A DNA stretch of 12,224 bases from Bacteroidota bacterium (GCA_021789755.1 JAJYJD010000086.1:1-12224); one strand, 5' to 3'. Positions 1 through 7,792 are shown, numbered from the stretch's first letter. The notes: generated from the sequence alone by a model not told the origin. Numbers and translations: made by a program.

Positions 1-619
1 CGGCCTTGTGGCCGCCTTCGCGGTCGCATCCGGAGTCAACGGTGCGGGCGTGCAGAGTAAAGTAATCCTCATCGCTGGACTTGCCGAACTGATCGGTGGG
101 ACCATCTCGATGGCCCTGGGAGCCTATCTCTCGACGAAATCTCAAATGGAATACTTTCGGGGAGAAATGAGCCGGGAAGGTTACGAGGTCGACAACTTTC
201 CCGAGGTTGAAAAACAGGAGATCCGGGAGATATACGAAGCGAAGGGCTTCAAGGGCGAGATGCTCGAGAATATTATCTCCCACATAACCTCGGACAGGAA
301 TCGCTGGATCGACATAATGATGCGGGAAGAGCTCGGACTTTCGCTCGACCAATCCGTATCGCCGCTGAAATCAGGGATAGCGACGGGAGGTGCATATGCG
401 TTCGGTGCCCTTATGCCTGTCATCCCTTACCTCTTCATGCAGCCGTCCTCCGGATTGATAGCGAGCGCCGCACTTACCTTGTCGGTACTGTTCGGTGTCG
501 GTGCTGCAAAGACGATCGTTACCGGGAAGAACACGTGGCGGAGCGGCTTTGAAAGTATGGCAATCGGCGGATTGGCTGCCTTCGCGACTTTCGTGGCAGG
601 AAAGATATTTGCCGGATAA
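1..619 (+). CDS. VIT1/CCC1-family metal ion transporter (5' end outside the window)
   Basis: This is a membrane protein of the VIT1/CCC1 family, whose members move Fe2+ or Mn2+ across membranes. The frame is already open at base 2 (codons GGC CTT GTG), and the first visible residues, GLVAAFAVASGVNGAG, match the family's first helix, which normally follows an Asp-Gly. The true start therefore lies upstream, and the GTG at base 8 is internal. Next comes a second helix with GTISMALGAYLSTKSQ, a family hallmark. A charged cytoplasmic segment of about 65 residues rich in Glu follows (EVEKQEIREIYEAKGF and a downstream DRNRWIDIMMREELGL stretch), corresponding to the metal-binding helices in this family. 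Three hydrophobic helices close the protein (GGAYAFGALMPVIPYLFM, a Leu/Val-rich helix, and GLAAFATFVAGKIF). It is convergent with the FkbH-like gene and not in an operon with anything visible. Family assignment is firm; the metal transported is not determined. Confidence 0.88.
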   Translation, partial: GLVAAFAVASGVNGAGVQSKVILIAGLAELIGGTISMALGAYLSTKSQMEYFRGEMSREGYEVDNFPEVEKQEIREIYEAKGFKGEMLENIISHITSDRNRWIDIMMREELGLSLDQSVSPLKSGIATGGAYAFGALMPVIPYLFMQPSSGLIASAALTLSVLFGVGAAKTIVTGKNTWRSGFESMAIGGLAAFATFVAGKIFAG

Positions 620-705
620 CGACCGTTCCACGACTCGTCGTCCTGTATTTTTGAACACATTCTGAATTCCCCCCATGCATTTCCCGAAGTGCACCTCCGA
701 CGGCG

Positions 706-2484
706 TCAGCCTGGGGATCGGCGCCGAGACCGAAATCCCAATTTTCGGGCTGCCCGCGACAGCCTCTCTGCAAACTTTCCGATCGTTACTTCGACGCGAT
801 TTCTCCGCCTCAAATCATAAAAGTTCTCAACGATGTAGGTTGCAAGACGGGAATATACATGCCTCTGATAGTGTCTGATGGAACTTGTGAAGTCACCCGG
901 CCCCGTCAGGAAATTATCGATGTTGACGTAGTAAGTCGACGCTCTGCTCTCTTCAAAATCCTTCAGCACTCCGTTGAGGCGCAGATGCTGATCAAGATAC
1001 TTCTGTTGACCGTCCGGTATGTGCCCGGAGGCACCGCCGACAAGGACCAGCTTCCCCCTGAAGCCGTCGAACACCGCGTTCAATTTACTCCTGAAATTCT
1101 CCGCGCTTATCGGGCCAAGCGGAGTCCACTTCGAGGATAGAGTTGCTATTTGATCGGCGGTGAAACCTGCCGATCTGAGAAATTCTCCCTCATCGCTGAT
1201 TGCCCCCGTCGGGTTCGTGAAATCTCCCCATGAGATGACGATAGCAGGATCTTCCCTGTAAGCATAGGTGTTCTGAAGATAATCGACCAACGGGCTGTAG
1301 ATGACGAGGTCGTACTGGTCCAGCTTCGGGAACACAAAGAAATCCCGCTCGACGAACGGGAAGTTGTCGATGATCGTCTTCTGCCTGCTGGGGCTGTAAT
1401 ATTTCGAACCGTAGAGGTAAATCAGGCTGTCCCTGTGCAGTTCAATCCCGTATTTCATTGACGGATAATTGAAATAAGTGTCTATTCCCGAGCCGGATTT
1501 CAAGAGATGGTGCATCTGGTAAAGATCACAACCTCCCGCAATCAGAACACGGGATCGCATGGCCTGTGTCTTCAACTTGCCGGAACTGCCCAACCGCCCT
1601 TCGCTTATCCAGTCAACATTCCCGTCATTAACGAGCTCGGTCGCCACTTCACCGACCAACTTGATCGCAGGGCAGCCCAACTTATCGTAAATGTATTGCT
1701 CGATCCCCATATTCAGGACGCGGCATGAAAACACGAAATGTTCGAGCTCGCGCGGCTGACTCTTTAATGACACGAAGCCAATCAGTCCGTAGTCGCCAAA
1801 TTTGTCCCGGCCAAAGACGACAAAGTTTTCGTTGCTTCCGCCGAGAACGCGCTTCAGTTCATCGCCGGTCAACCTGCGCTTCGTGAAGTTCAGCTGGTTC
1901 GTCCTGTTAATGAGCTCGCCGATCCGTTCAAGGTACGGCTCGCATCGATAATCAAGTTCAATTGTGATTCCGCTCTCTCTCAGAAAGAGTTTATTGTCAC
2001 TGTAAGTCTTTCGGGCAATGCTTTTCTTTTCGAGATTCTTGTACTGGTTGAACCGCCTGCGACCGTCCTTACTGTTTTCCGACAGTATGCGCTCCAGTAT
2101 CTCGTTGAAATTATCACTTCCGGGATTAAGCGTGTTGACGCCTTCATTGTAGAAAACGACTTCCCTCAGGTTTGCCTCCTCATCATCGATGAAAAGGACA
2201 TTCTCTGCCCTGAGTTGGAAGGAATCGATTATCGACTTGACCATCAAGCCTTTGGGTTCCCAGGCAATTGAGGGGAATATTAGCTCATCGGCAAGAGAAA
2301 TCTCGGTGAGTTTAGCTGCGGCCTTTGCAGTGTCATTTTTCGAACAGACGCTGCTGACAACTCCCCTGTCGTTCAATTCCCTGACGATCTTGATCCGATC
2401 GCGGCGGGGAACCACCTCCCCTTCATCAAGGATGCCGTCCCAGAGCGTGTTATCGAGGTCCCAGATTACGAGCTTGATTTTCAT
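706..2484 (-). CDS. FkbH-like HAD-IIIC / acyltransferase protein with extra C-terminal domain
   Basis: The 592-residue product has three regions. Residues 1 to about 140 are a HAD-IIIC domain: the nucleophile motif DLDNT is at 9-13, a Lys in EPKG is at 78, and FIDDEEANLREV is at 98-109. Residues about 165-300 resemble the GNAT-like half of FkbH proteins (LINRTNQLNFTKRR at 191-204, CRVLNMGIEQ at 254-263). Residues about 310-550 form a further domain that begins VLIAGGCDLYQMHHLL and contains SWGDF and FTSSIRHYQRHVY. This could be a SGNH-hydrolase-like fold, but that is a weak call. The last 35 residues are Arg-rich. FkbH proteins are known to dephosphorylate and load a three-carbon unit from 1,3-bisphosphoglycerate onto an acyl carrier protein; related proteins occur in surface-glycan loci. 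No carrier protein, polyketide synthase or glycosyltransferase is visible here, so the substrate is unknown. The start is the ATG at 2484; no strong ribosome binding site precedes it. Confidence 0.85.
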   Translation of the reverse strand: MKIKLVIWDLDNTLWDGILDEGEVVPRRDRIKIVRELNDRGVVSSVCSKNDTAKAAAKLTEISLADELIFPSIAWEPKGLMVKSIIDSFQLRAENVLFIDDEEANLREVVFYNEGVNTLNPGSDNFNEILERILSENSKDGRRRFNQYKNLEKKSIARKTYSDNKLFLRESGITIELDYRCEPYLERIGELINRTNQLNFTKRRLTGDELKRVLGGSNENFVVFGRDKFGDYGLIGFVSLKSQPRELEHFVFSCRVLNMGIEQYIYDKLGCPAIKLVGEVATELVNDGNVDWISEGRLGSSGKLKTQAMRSRVLIAGGCDLYQMHHLLKSGSGIDTYFNYPSMKYGIELHRDSLIYLYGSKYYSPSRQKTIIDNFPFVERDFFVFPKLDQYDLVIYSPLVDYLQNTYAYREDPAIVISWGDFTNPTGAISDEGEFLRSAGFTADQIATLSSKWTPLGPISAENFRSKLNAVFDGFRGKLVLVGGASGHIPDGQQKYLDQHLRLNGVLKDFEESRASTYYVNIDNFLTGPGDFTSSIRHYQRHVYSRLATYIVENFYDLRRRNRVEVTIGKFAERLSRAARKLGFRSRRRSPG

Positions 2485-2582
2485 ATGTTCATTCTATCGG
2501 CGAATGAATACTTGAGGAAGGCAAAGACCGCACTCCTAACTTTCGAACAAGAAATGTGAATGAAGCGAGGGCAGTCTGATGA

Positions 2583-3209
2583 CTACAAGGTCCCGAAAAT
2601 CCTATCTCCGGCGTCACCCAATCCCGGCATAATGTAGCCGCGGGAATTCAGCTGCCGATCGAGAACCGCCGCAAATATCGGGACATCGGGATGTTCCTTC
2701 TCGAGCAATGCCACTCCCTCAGGCGCTGCGACGACGCAGTTCAATCGGATATTTTTTGCTTCCTTTTGCTTCAGGTACTGAATAGCGGCAGACGCGCTCC
2801 CGCCCGTGGCGAGCATCGGGTCGATTAATATTACGACGCTCTTCGAAAGGTCCCGGGGAAACTTGGCATAGTAGTCAACAGGTTTCAATGTAGTCTCATC
2901 ACGGTACAGGCCGATATGTCCGACCTTTGCGTTTGGAATGAACGCGAGATAGGATTCCAGCATGCCTAATCCCGCGCGAAGGACAGGGACGAGTATCAGC
3001 TCTTCGGCGGTCGCGTAACCTTGCGTCCTTTCGAGAGGTGTCTCCAGCTCCTGGGAACGGAGCTTCAAATCCCTTGTTACCTCGTAAACCATCAGAGAGG
3101 TAAGCCGTTTCAAAACTATGCGGAAATCCTCACTTGTTGTCGTCCTGTCGCGGAGTAAGCTGAGGTCCCTTTTTATGAGCGGGTGCTCGATGACACGGAG
3201 GTTTTTCAT
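2583..3209 (-). CDS. upp: uracil phosphoribosyltransferase
   Basis: This enzyme makes UMP from uracil and PRPP in the cytoplasm (pyrimidine salvage). The 208-residue product matches the usual family length of about 208-210. Visible marks are VPVLRAGLGM (75-84), the PRPP-binding loop IDPMLATGGSA (129-139), AAPEG (161-165) and the C-terminal uracil-binding segment GYIMPGLGDAGDR (191-203). I chose the ATG at 3209 over an in-frame TTG at 3251. Translation from 3209 begins MKNLRVIEHPLIKRDL, as in known Upp proteins, and is preceded by a GGA about 8 bases upstream. The 3251 start has no ribosome binding site and would overlap a candidate -7 promoter element. The gene lies 102 bases downstream of the HAD gene and 98 bases upstream of the FkbH-like gene, so it is probably transcribed at least partly from its own promoter. 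Confidence 0.96.
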   Translation of the reverse strand: MKNLRVIEHPLIKRDLSLLRDRTTTSEDFRIVLKRLTSLMVYEVTRDLKLRSQELETPLERTQGYATAEELILVPVLRAGLGMLESYLAFIPNAKVGHIGLYRDETTLKPVDYYAKFPRDLSKSVVILIDPMLATGGSASAAIQYLKQKEAKNIRLNCVVAAPEGVALLEKEHPDVPIFAAVLDRQLNSRGYIMPGLGDAGDRIFGTL

Positions 3210-3242
3210 GACTTTTCCGATGAAGTTATCTGTAGTTGTATC

Positions 3243-3272
3243 CAAATGCAATTGTCAGGCGTGAGCTGCAAA
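3243..3272 (-). promoter_or_regulatory. candidate Bacteroidota-type promoter for upp
   Basis: On the minus strand TTTG (3272-3269) is followed after 18 bases by TGCATTTG (3250-3243). The Bacteroidota sigma consensus is TTTG, about 19 bases, then TAnnTTTG, so the -7 element differs at one position. A transcript would begin near 3237 and give a leader of about 28 bases before the upp ATG at 3209. This is a match by eye only. Confidence 0.35.
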
Positions 3273-3311
3273 CGGAAATTCGGGAGGCAATAGGCGGCGT
3301 CAGGTGTACCA

Positions 3312-4106
3312 TCAACCCAATTTCTCTCCGAGCTCTTTTATCGAATCGAACGTCCAGTCGGGGACGATGCCGTAGTGTTCGCTGTAGGAATCGTTGTACT
3401 TCCCCGTCTTGACGAGAATTCCGGCAAGGCCTGCGTCGAGAGCACCCTTGATGTCCGCCTCCACATCGTCACCGACCACGGCGAAGTCCGCGGAGAGCCA
3501 CCTCTCGCCCGCTTCCATACGGATATCATGGACGGCAAGGTTGAAGAATTGGCGGGAAGGCTTCCCGATTATCTTTGCCTGCTTATTCGAGGCATACTCA
3601 AGGGCCGCTACAAAAGCTCCGGCGTCGATTTGAAGACCTTTCGAATCGCGGAAGAACCTGTTCTTCTTCAGCGCGATCAACTCCGATCCGCTCATTATCA
3701 GCCGGAACGCCCTGTTCAGCTGCAGGTAGTCCATCTTGTCGCCCATGTCACCCAGCACAACGTAGTCGGGATTCGTTTCGGATATTTCGATCCCCTCGAA
3801 TTCTTCCATGATATTATCCGAGACCAGGAAGAAACACTTCATGCCGCTGAAGCTCTTCAACAATTCCGCCACAGCAGAAGACGCGGTAAAAATCTCGGAC
3901 GGTTTCGCGTCGATGCCGAGTCCGCTCAACCGCTCGGCGATCTGACGGCGCGAATGCGTTGTGGTGTTTGAGATGAGGCGAAAATATCTACGAGAATCGC
4001 GTAACCTGCCGACAAATTGAGCTGCACCCGGGACCGCGACGTCTCCGACGTACAAAGTTCCGCCAAGGTCGATGAGCCAGCCTTTAATCTCATCAAGTCT
4101 TTTCAA
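3312..4106 (-). CDS. HAD-superfamily IIA hydrolase (NagD/HDHD2/LHPP-like)
   Basis: The 264-residue product is a cytoplasmic HAD phosphatase-like protein with the IIA cap arrangement. Motif I is DLGGT at 13-17, motif II is SNT at 46-48, motif III contains Lys182 in IGKPSRQFF, and motif IV is VVGDDVEADIKGALDAG at 210-226. Asp13 is the expected nucleophile, but the second Asp of DxDxT is replaced by Gly15. In the related eukaryotic HDHD2/LHPP group this position is Ser, so loss of the acid/base Asp has precedent. It may mean weak or altered activity. The start is TTG at 4106: a strong AGGAATAGG lies just upstream, and no in-frame ATG exists before motif I. The gene is 102 bases upstream of upp in the same direction, and a candidate promoter lies at 4161-4192. 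The substrate is unknown. Confidence 0.85.
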   Translation of the reverse strand: MKRLDEIKGWLIDLGGTLYVGDVAVPGAAQFVGRLRDSRRYFRLISNTTTHSRRQIAERLSGLGIDAKPSEIFTASSAVAELLKSFSGMKCFFLVSDNIMEEFEGIEISETNPDYVVLGDMGDKMDYLQLNRAFRLIMSGSELIALKKNRFFRDSKGLQIDAGAFVAALEYASNKQAKIIGKPSRQFFNLAVHDIRMEAGERWLSADFAVVGDDVEADIKGALDAGLAGILVKTGKYNDSYSEHYGIVPDWTFDSIKELGEKLG

Positions 4107-4160
4107 TTCCTATTCCTGCTGAGTTGTGCTTTGCCGTCGTGAGTGGTTCAATTTGAGATT

Positions 4161-4192
4161 CAAAATACGCCAAACGTTCGCAATAATGCAAA
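4161..4192 (-). promoter_or_regulatory. candidate promoter for the HAD gene
   Basis: On the minus strand TTTG (4192-4189) is followed after 21 bases by TATTTTG (4167-4161), close to the Bacteroidota-type TTTG/TAnnTTTG pair but one base short in the second element. The same stretch also reads as TTGCAT, 18 bases, TATTTT, a weak sigma-70-like match. A start near 4155 would give a leader of about 50 bases before the TTG start at 4106. It lies in an A+T-rich stretch, as promoters often do. Confidence 0.3.
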
Positions 4193-4392
4193 GATTATTG
4201 CCGCCGGGCTGTGGGCTAATTTCAAATTACTGTACACAGAACAAACTGAATAAGCATGGATTCCCGCTGATATATCTATTAATGATAATTTGGTCTGTGG
4301 CCATCTCGTCTTCTTTCGGCGTTATCTGCGTGCTTTTGTTTCAATTCAAAATAGTCCAGCACTTGTCGCCGCCGTCCGATCCTCCGGCTACA

Positions 4393-4428
4393 GAAAAGCC
4401 AGGGACGACGGGTTGGCGGCGTCCCCGG
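4393..4428 (-). terminator. intrinsic terminator of the cytochrome operon
   Basis: Read on the minus strand, CCGGGGACG (4428-4420) can pair with CGTCCCTGG (4407-4399) across a 12-base loop. This gives eight base pairs with one mismatch, six of them a continuous GGGACG/CGTCCC stem. It is followed at once by CTTTTCTG. The stem starts 64 bases after the stop codon of the lipoprotein cytochrome gene, the last gene of the cluster. Confidence 0.65.
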
Positions 4429-4491
4429 CTCATTCCTAAACATCGTTCTCTTACCTCAGGCGGATCGTGAATGTCGCAAGCGGGATCCCGG

Positions 4492-5181
4492 TTACCACGC
4501 CGAGATGGATCTGCCGTACAACACGAGATTGCCTGTTACATGCATGGAGTCGTCCAATATTGTACCGTCCGGACCGATCATAGGCGAATGGCAGTAATAG
4601 CACGTCTGCACGGTTATGCCTTTTCCCCGGTGAGTGGCATCATTAGGCGGAAGGCCGTGGCAACTCCCGCAAGAATCCTGGCTCGTGTTGACGACCGTCC
4701 AAGTCGGGGTGAAATTGTTGCCTCCCTTGAAATTGCCGTGGCAATACGTATTCTTGCACGTAAGTGTCTGGGTGCTGAAAGTCGGCTGGGGGACGACGGT
4801 TGCCAGAGTGCTGTCATAAAAACGCGTACCGGGCATGTTGGTCTGCGTTAATGCGACGCCTGAGAACATGATGAGATTTCCGCTGCCGGGACCGTCGGGA
4901 TGAATGCCCGGACCGACGGATTGTGGTACAATATGGCATGAGGAACAGGCAACTTTCGAAGCAAACGCGCTTCCGTAGAGATGGACCAGGTGAGCTCCAA
5001 CCGCAGGAGTCGACGTGCTTGTGTTGCCGGCTGCGTCAGGCGGAGGCGCCGGGCTCGCGGCGCTGCCGTGGCAGGAGGTGCAGTTTGTGGTGGCAAGGAC
5101 GTTATCGCTTTGCAGTTTGCTGCACGATGCGAAAGCAAGGCCAGCAGCAATTGCAAGAACTATTCCAATGTGTGTTTTCAT
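4492..5181 (-). CDS. probable lipoprotein multihaem c-type cytochrome with a CX4CH site
   Basis: The 229-residue product starts MKTHIGIVLAIAAGLAFASC. This is a lipoprotein-type signal with Cys20 as probable lipidation site, although Phe at -3 is not ideal for a lipobox. Haem motifs are CTSCH (34), CSSCH (79), CGSCH (171) and CYYCH (194), plus CKNTYCH (142-148), a CX4CH spacing. CX4CH-HGN..., a Trp about 14 residues on, then CGSCHGLPP is the pattern of the Geobacter CxxxxCH...CXXCH family (Pfam PF09698). A Ser/Thr/Pro-rich linker separates the first two haems. The ATG at 5181 is preceded by GGGAG about 8 bases upstream and lies 2 bases after the stop codon of the 14-haem gene, so the two are probably translationally coupled. 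Open frame further upstream (to 5394) lies inside that gene and is not used. As last gene of the operon, the product probably sits on the outer membrane next to the barrel protein (inference). Confidence 0.85.
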   Translation of the reverse strand: MKTHIGIVLAIAAGLAFASCSKLQSDNVLATTNCTSCHGSAASPAPPPDAAGNTSTSTPAVGAHLVHLYGSAFASKVACSSCHIVPQSVGPGIHPDGPGSGNLIMFSGVALTQTNMPGTRFYDSTLATVVPQPTFSTQTLTCKNTYCHGNFKGGNNFTPTWTVVNTSQDSCGSCHGLPPNDATHRGKGITVQTCYYCHSPMIGPDGTILDDSMHVTGNLVLYGRSISAW

Positions 5182-5183
5182 TT

Positions 5184-6446
5184 TCAATCTCCCGGATTGC
5201 TGCCGTGACAATAACCGCAGAAGCCGATGCCCGGTCTGCCGCCCGGATGGGCATTGGGATCGGTATGACATGTATAACAAACCGCGCCAGGATCGGTGTG
5301 CCAGCTCCCGTTCACATCGTGCATGTACATCGGCGAGTGAGTCCTGGGGTCGTCGCCCTTGACTCCGTCGGGATCGGTGTGACAGGTTATGCAAACCGGG
5401 TCGCCGCCCTGGACATCGTGACAGCTTGCACAGCTCTCAATATCTTTTCTGGCGTATTGCGCGTGTCTTCCGCCGCCGCTACCGACGCCGTTTGTGACGA
5501 AACCGCCGCCGTCGTGCCAGATCGGCTTGATCAATGCACCGTTCGCTTCGGAATTGTGGCATTGTACACAGAATGTTCGTTCGTCGTGACAAGTGTAGCA
5601 AGTGCTCTCACGCCCCTTGGCTGCGATCGAGTGCGTGAAACGGAAATTATCCGGGTGGACCTTCTCGATTGTCAGGTTCTTATGCGTCGTCAAAGGAGAA
5701 AGTGAAGGGGTCGAGGGAACATAAAGCTGACCCGGTGCCAGATCCTTGGCCATGTTGGAAGCGTCGTGGCATTCCTGGCATGTCGCAGGTGTATGGCATG
5801 ACTTGCAGTCATTCTGCGGTCCGCTCATGTTCACAAAGTCCTTGTGCTCTTTCATCCAACCTACCTGCTTGTGCGACTCCGGCACAAGATCGATTAGGTC
5901 TTTGTGGCACGTCTCGCAACCGCCCGGCGCTGCTGCTATCGGATGATCCACTTTCTTCAGCGAGAAATTCGTCTCTCCCTGGCCGTGACAGACAGTGCAA
6001 TCCTCCATCTTCGGAAGCCCTTTATTGGGTGCATCTTCGGCGTACGCGACCGAGTCTATCCCCTGGTGGCATGTCTCACATTTCAGTTGCAAGGTGCCGG
6101 CGTGCTGTTTATGCGAGAAATACACGGGGCTGGGAATCTGGGCGAGTTTCTGGTACGTCGTGCTGTCCGAAGAAGTATGGCAGAACTCGCATTTCGTCGA
6201 AGATTGATCATGACACGTATAGCAGGTCGCCATAGTGGGAATGAGGTAGTCGGTCGCGTTCGTACTCGTGTTTACCGCAGTGTGGCAGTCTGTACAAGCC
6301 GCTCCCACGTCATTGATATGTTTTGAGTGAGAAAACTTAATAAGTTTCGAGTTTTCAAGGGTAGGCGCATTCTTGCCGGCAAATAACGTCGAGATTGACA
6401 GAAACGCCGCCATGCCGATGAGTCCGAAAAATCTGATCGTTTTCAC
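5184..6446 (-). CDS. secreted 14-haem c-type cytochrome
   Basis: The 420-residue product has a Sec signal peptide (MKTIRFFGLIGMAAFL...TLFA, cleavage likely near residue 23). Fourteen CXXCH motifs begin at residues 51, 75, 86, 123, 150, 177, 214, 223, 283, 293, 339, 352, 390 and 410. Early haems are preceded by FSHSKH and FSHKQH, as in class III (c3-like) cytochromes where these His residues serve as distal ligands. The C-terminal part repeats CHTDP after two haems and has a Gly-rich loop (about 313-327). The start is GTG at 6446, supported by GGAGG five bases upstream; this site begins right at the stop codon of the barrel gene 11 bases away. The product is probably periplasmic or exported to the cell surface as an electron carrier of the conduit (inference). 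No catalytic CXXCK is present. It has no membrane segment after the signal peptide. Confidence 0.9.
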   Translation of the reverse strand: MKTIRFFGLIGMAAFLSISTLFAGKNAPTLENSKLIKFSHSKHINDVGAACTDCHTAVNTSTNATDYLIPTMATCYTCHDQSSTKCEFCHTSSDSTTYQKLAQIPSPVYFSHKQHAGTLQLKCETCHQGIDSVAYAEDAPNKGLPKMEDCTVCHGQGETNFSLKKVDHPIAAAPGGCETCHKDLIDLVPESHKQVGWMKEHKDFVNMSGPQNDCKSCHTPATCQECHDASNMAKDLAPGQLYVPSTPSLSPLTTHKNLTIEKVHPDNFRFTHSIAAKGRESTCYTCHDERTFCVQCHNSEANGALIKPIWHDGGGFVTNGVGSGGGRHAQYARKDIESCASCHDVQGGDPVCITCHTDPDGVKGDDPRTHSPMYMHDVNGSWHTDPGAVCYTCHTDPNAHPGGRPGIGFCGYCHGSNPGD

Positions 6447-6457
6447 GTGCGCCTCCG

Positions 6458-7792
6458 TCAGTTCGAATTAAAATTTTTGAAGAAATAGTAATTAACCTGC
6501 AGATATCCCCTGAAGTCGTTCTTGTACACGGGATCCTGGTAGTACTGCCCCTGAAGGTTGATGGAAAGCAGATTTATCGGGCGATAAGTCAGCCCGACGG
6601 AACCGCTGTATAACCTGCTGGTCGATTTGAGAGACTGAAGGATTTTATAGTCAGTCGCGGAGCCGTAAGCTATCAGAACGAACTTTCGATCCATAAAGGG
6701 ATAGATAAACTGAGCGTTAACACCGTTCAAGTTTCCGGCAAACCCGTCGTTGTGGGAGAAACTCAATGAGAAGAGATAAAGGTTCGTGCCGATAGTGAAC
6801 TCGTTCGAGTTGTCTCCCGTATAGAATATTCTGCTGAACGAGCCGAAGGCGGTGATGTCCTGCGTGAACATATAATTCGCCCCGAGGTCGACCTCATCAG
6901 TTCCGCTATGGTCGAACACCGAAAAGATCGAATTGTATGGAAGCCTCGAATCGCGGTGGTAGTAGCCAACATTTGCGGATAAAGAACGGATGGGAGAATA
7001 GCGAAAAGAGACCTCCGTCCGATTGATATCAAAGAAATTCAGGTCGTAATCGAGCCTGAAATATCCCGAGATCTTGTCAGTGTAGTAAAACAAATCCCCC
7101 GAGACGAACTGGTTTGCGATCGCAGACGGGTCTATCAGTATGCTGTCCTGGACCGGCTGAGTTGTGTGGTCCACGCTCAGCCTATAAGTGTAGTAGCCCG
7201 GCGGCCTAAAGCTCTTGTCGACGTATGCACCTCCGACACGGAAGTTATCGAAGGGAGAGTAATAGGCTTGCGCTCCGTAAAGCATATTGTCCTTGAGATT
7301 GGTGTTCAGCTCAAGGTCCTCATTCATCGGCGGCAGGGCGCCGCCGAACGCGACGAGCGAAATCTTGTCGTCAAGGAACTTCGCGTCAGCGCTCAGGCCG
7401 TCAAAAGAGGAGACCCCGACCCTGGAGAATACCGGCTGCCTGCCGAGTTTCAGGTTCACGATATTGCCGATCTTTCTCGCCTCGAAATACAGGTTCGCCG
7501 CGCGAAGAAGCGGATCGCTCGGAAGCGTCGTGATGAAATCGTCCGTTGCAAGAAGGTATGTATGCAACTGATAATTTCCCGCCCCGAAGTTCAGCTGCAT
7601 CGCCTCAAATCCACGAAGGCTCAGCTTGGCAACGTTGGACGTGTCGTATTGCTGATAGGAATAAAATGTTGTCATGAATCTTCCGCTCACCATCTGCGCC
7701 CGCGCTTGCTCGCCGCCGAACGCAGTGAAGAGTGCCAGGAGGAACGCGACAATTGTTCGCTGAAGTACCGTCTTTTCCGGAATTTCTTTCAC
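6458..7792 (-). CDS. outer-membrane beta-barrel (porin-like) protein of the cytochrome operon
   Basis: The 444-residue product has an N-terminal signal (VLQRTIVAFLLALFTAF, cleavage near ARA-Q). It is followed by many short alternating hydrophobic/polar strands rich in Tyr, Phe and Asn, and ends in aromatic-rich YLQVNYYFF, as outer-membrane barrels do. LGRQPVFSRVGVSSFDGL resembles a segment found in porin-like carbohydrate or anion export barrels. There is no Cys in the mature protein and no haem motif. The chosen start is GTG at 7792, with AAGGAAGG about 8 bases upstream; open frame upstream to 7903 would run over a hairpin and the preceding stop codon. It lies 11 bases upstream of the 14-haem gene. 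By analogy with MtrB/PioB and Geobacter porin-cytochrome barrels it may sheath a cytochrome through the outer membrane. At 444 residues it is smaller than MtrB, and sequence homology to that family is not evident to me. Confidence 0.78.
   Translation of the reverse strand: MKEIPEKTVLQRTIVAFLLALFTAFGGEQARAQMVSGRFMTTFYSYQQYDTSNVAKLSLRGFEAMQLNFGAGNYQLHTYLLATDDFITTLPSDPLLRAANLYFEARKIGNIVNLKLGRQPVFSRVGVSSFDGLSADAKFLDDKISLVAFGGALPPMNEDLELNTNLKDNMLYGAQAYYSPFDNFRVGGAYVDKSFRPPGYYTYRLSVDHTTQPVQDSILIDPSAIANQFVSGDLFYYTDKISGYFRLDYDLNFFDINRTEVSFRYSPIRSLSANVGYYHRDSRLPYNSIFSVFDHSGTDEVDLGANYMFTQDITAFGSFSRIFYTGDNSNEFTIGTNLYLFSLSFSHNDGFAGNLNGVNAQFIYPFMDRKFVLIAYGSATDYKILQSLKSTSRLYSGSVGLTYRPINLLSINLQGQYYQDPVYKNDFRGYLQVNYYFFKNFNSN

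Larger units (their letters stand above)
4107..4491. other. intergenic region without a supported gene
   Basis: This 385-base gap separates the cytochrome operon from the HAD/upp genes. The part from about 4140 to 4360 is clearly richer in A+T than its surroundings. It holds the candidate HAD-gene promoter (4161-4192) and the terminator of the cytochrome operon (4393-4428). A plus-strand open frame crosses most of it, but its translation has no recognisable domain, no ribosome binding site and overlaps the terminator, so I do not call it. Confidence 0.6.

Noticed and set aside
620..705. Possible terminator between the convergent genes (ACGA-CTCG-TCGT then TATTTTTG)
   Set aside because: The stem is only four base pairs; too weak to call although the T-rich tail is suggestive.
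3375..3971. Plus-strand open frame of 198 codons opposite the HAD gene
   Set aside because: It is a mirror of the HAD coding frame, which has all its motifs in order; no independent evidence.
4126..4470. Plus-strand open frame of 114 codons in the intergenic region
   Set aside because: It has a GTG start without ribosome binding site, a translation without recognisable domain or steady codon pattern, and it overlaps the terminator stem.
5182..5394. Upstream extension of the lipoprotein cytochrome frame
   Set aside because: The extra residues lie inside the 14-haem gene and are Arg/Ser-rich; the ATG at 5181 has a ribosome binding site and a lipoprotein-like signal peptide.
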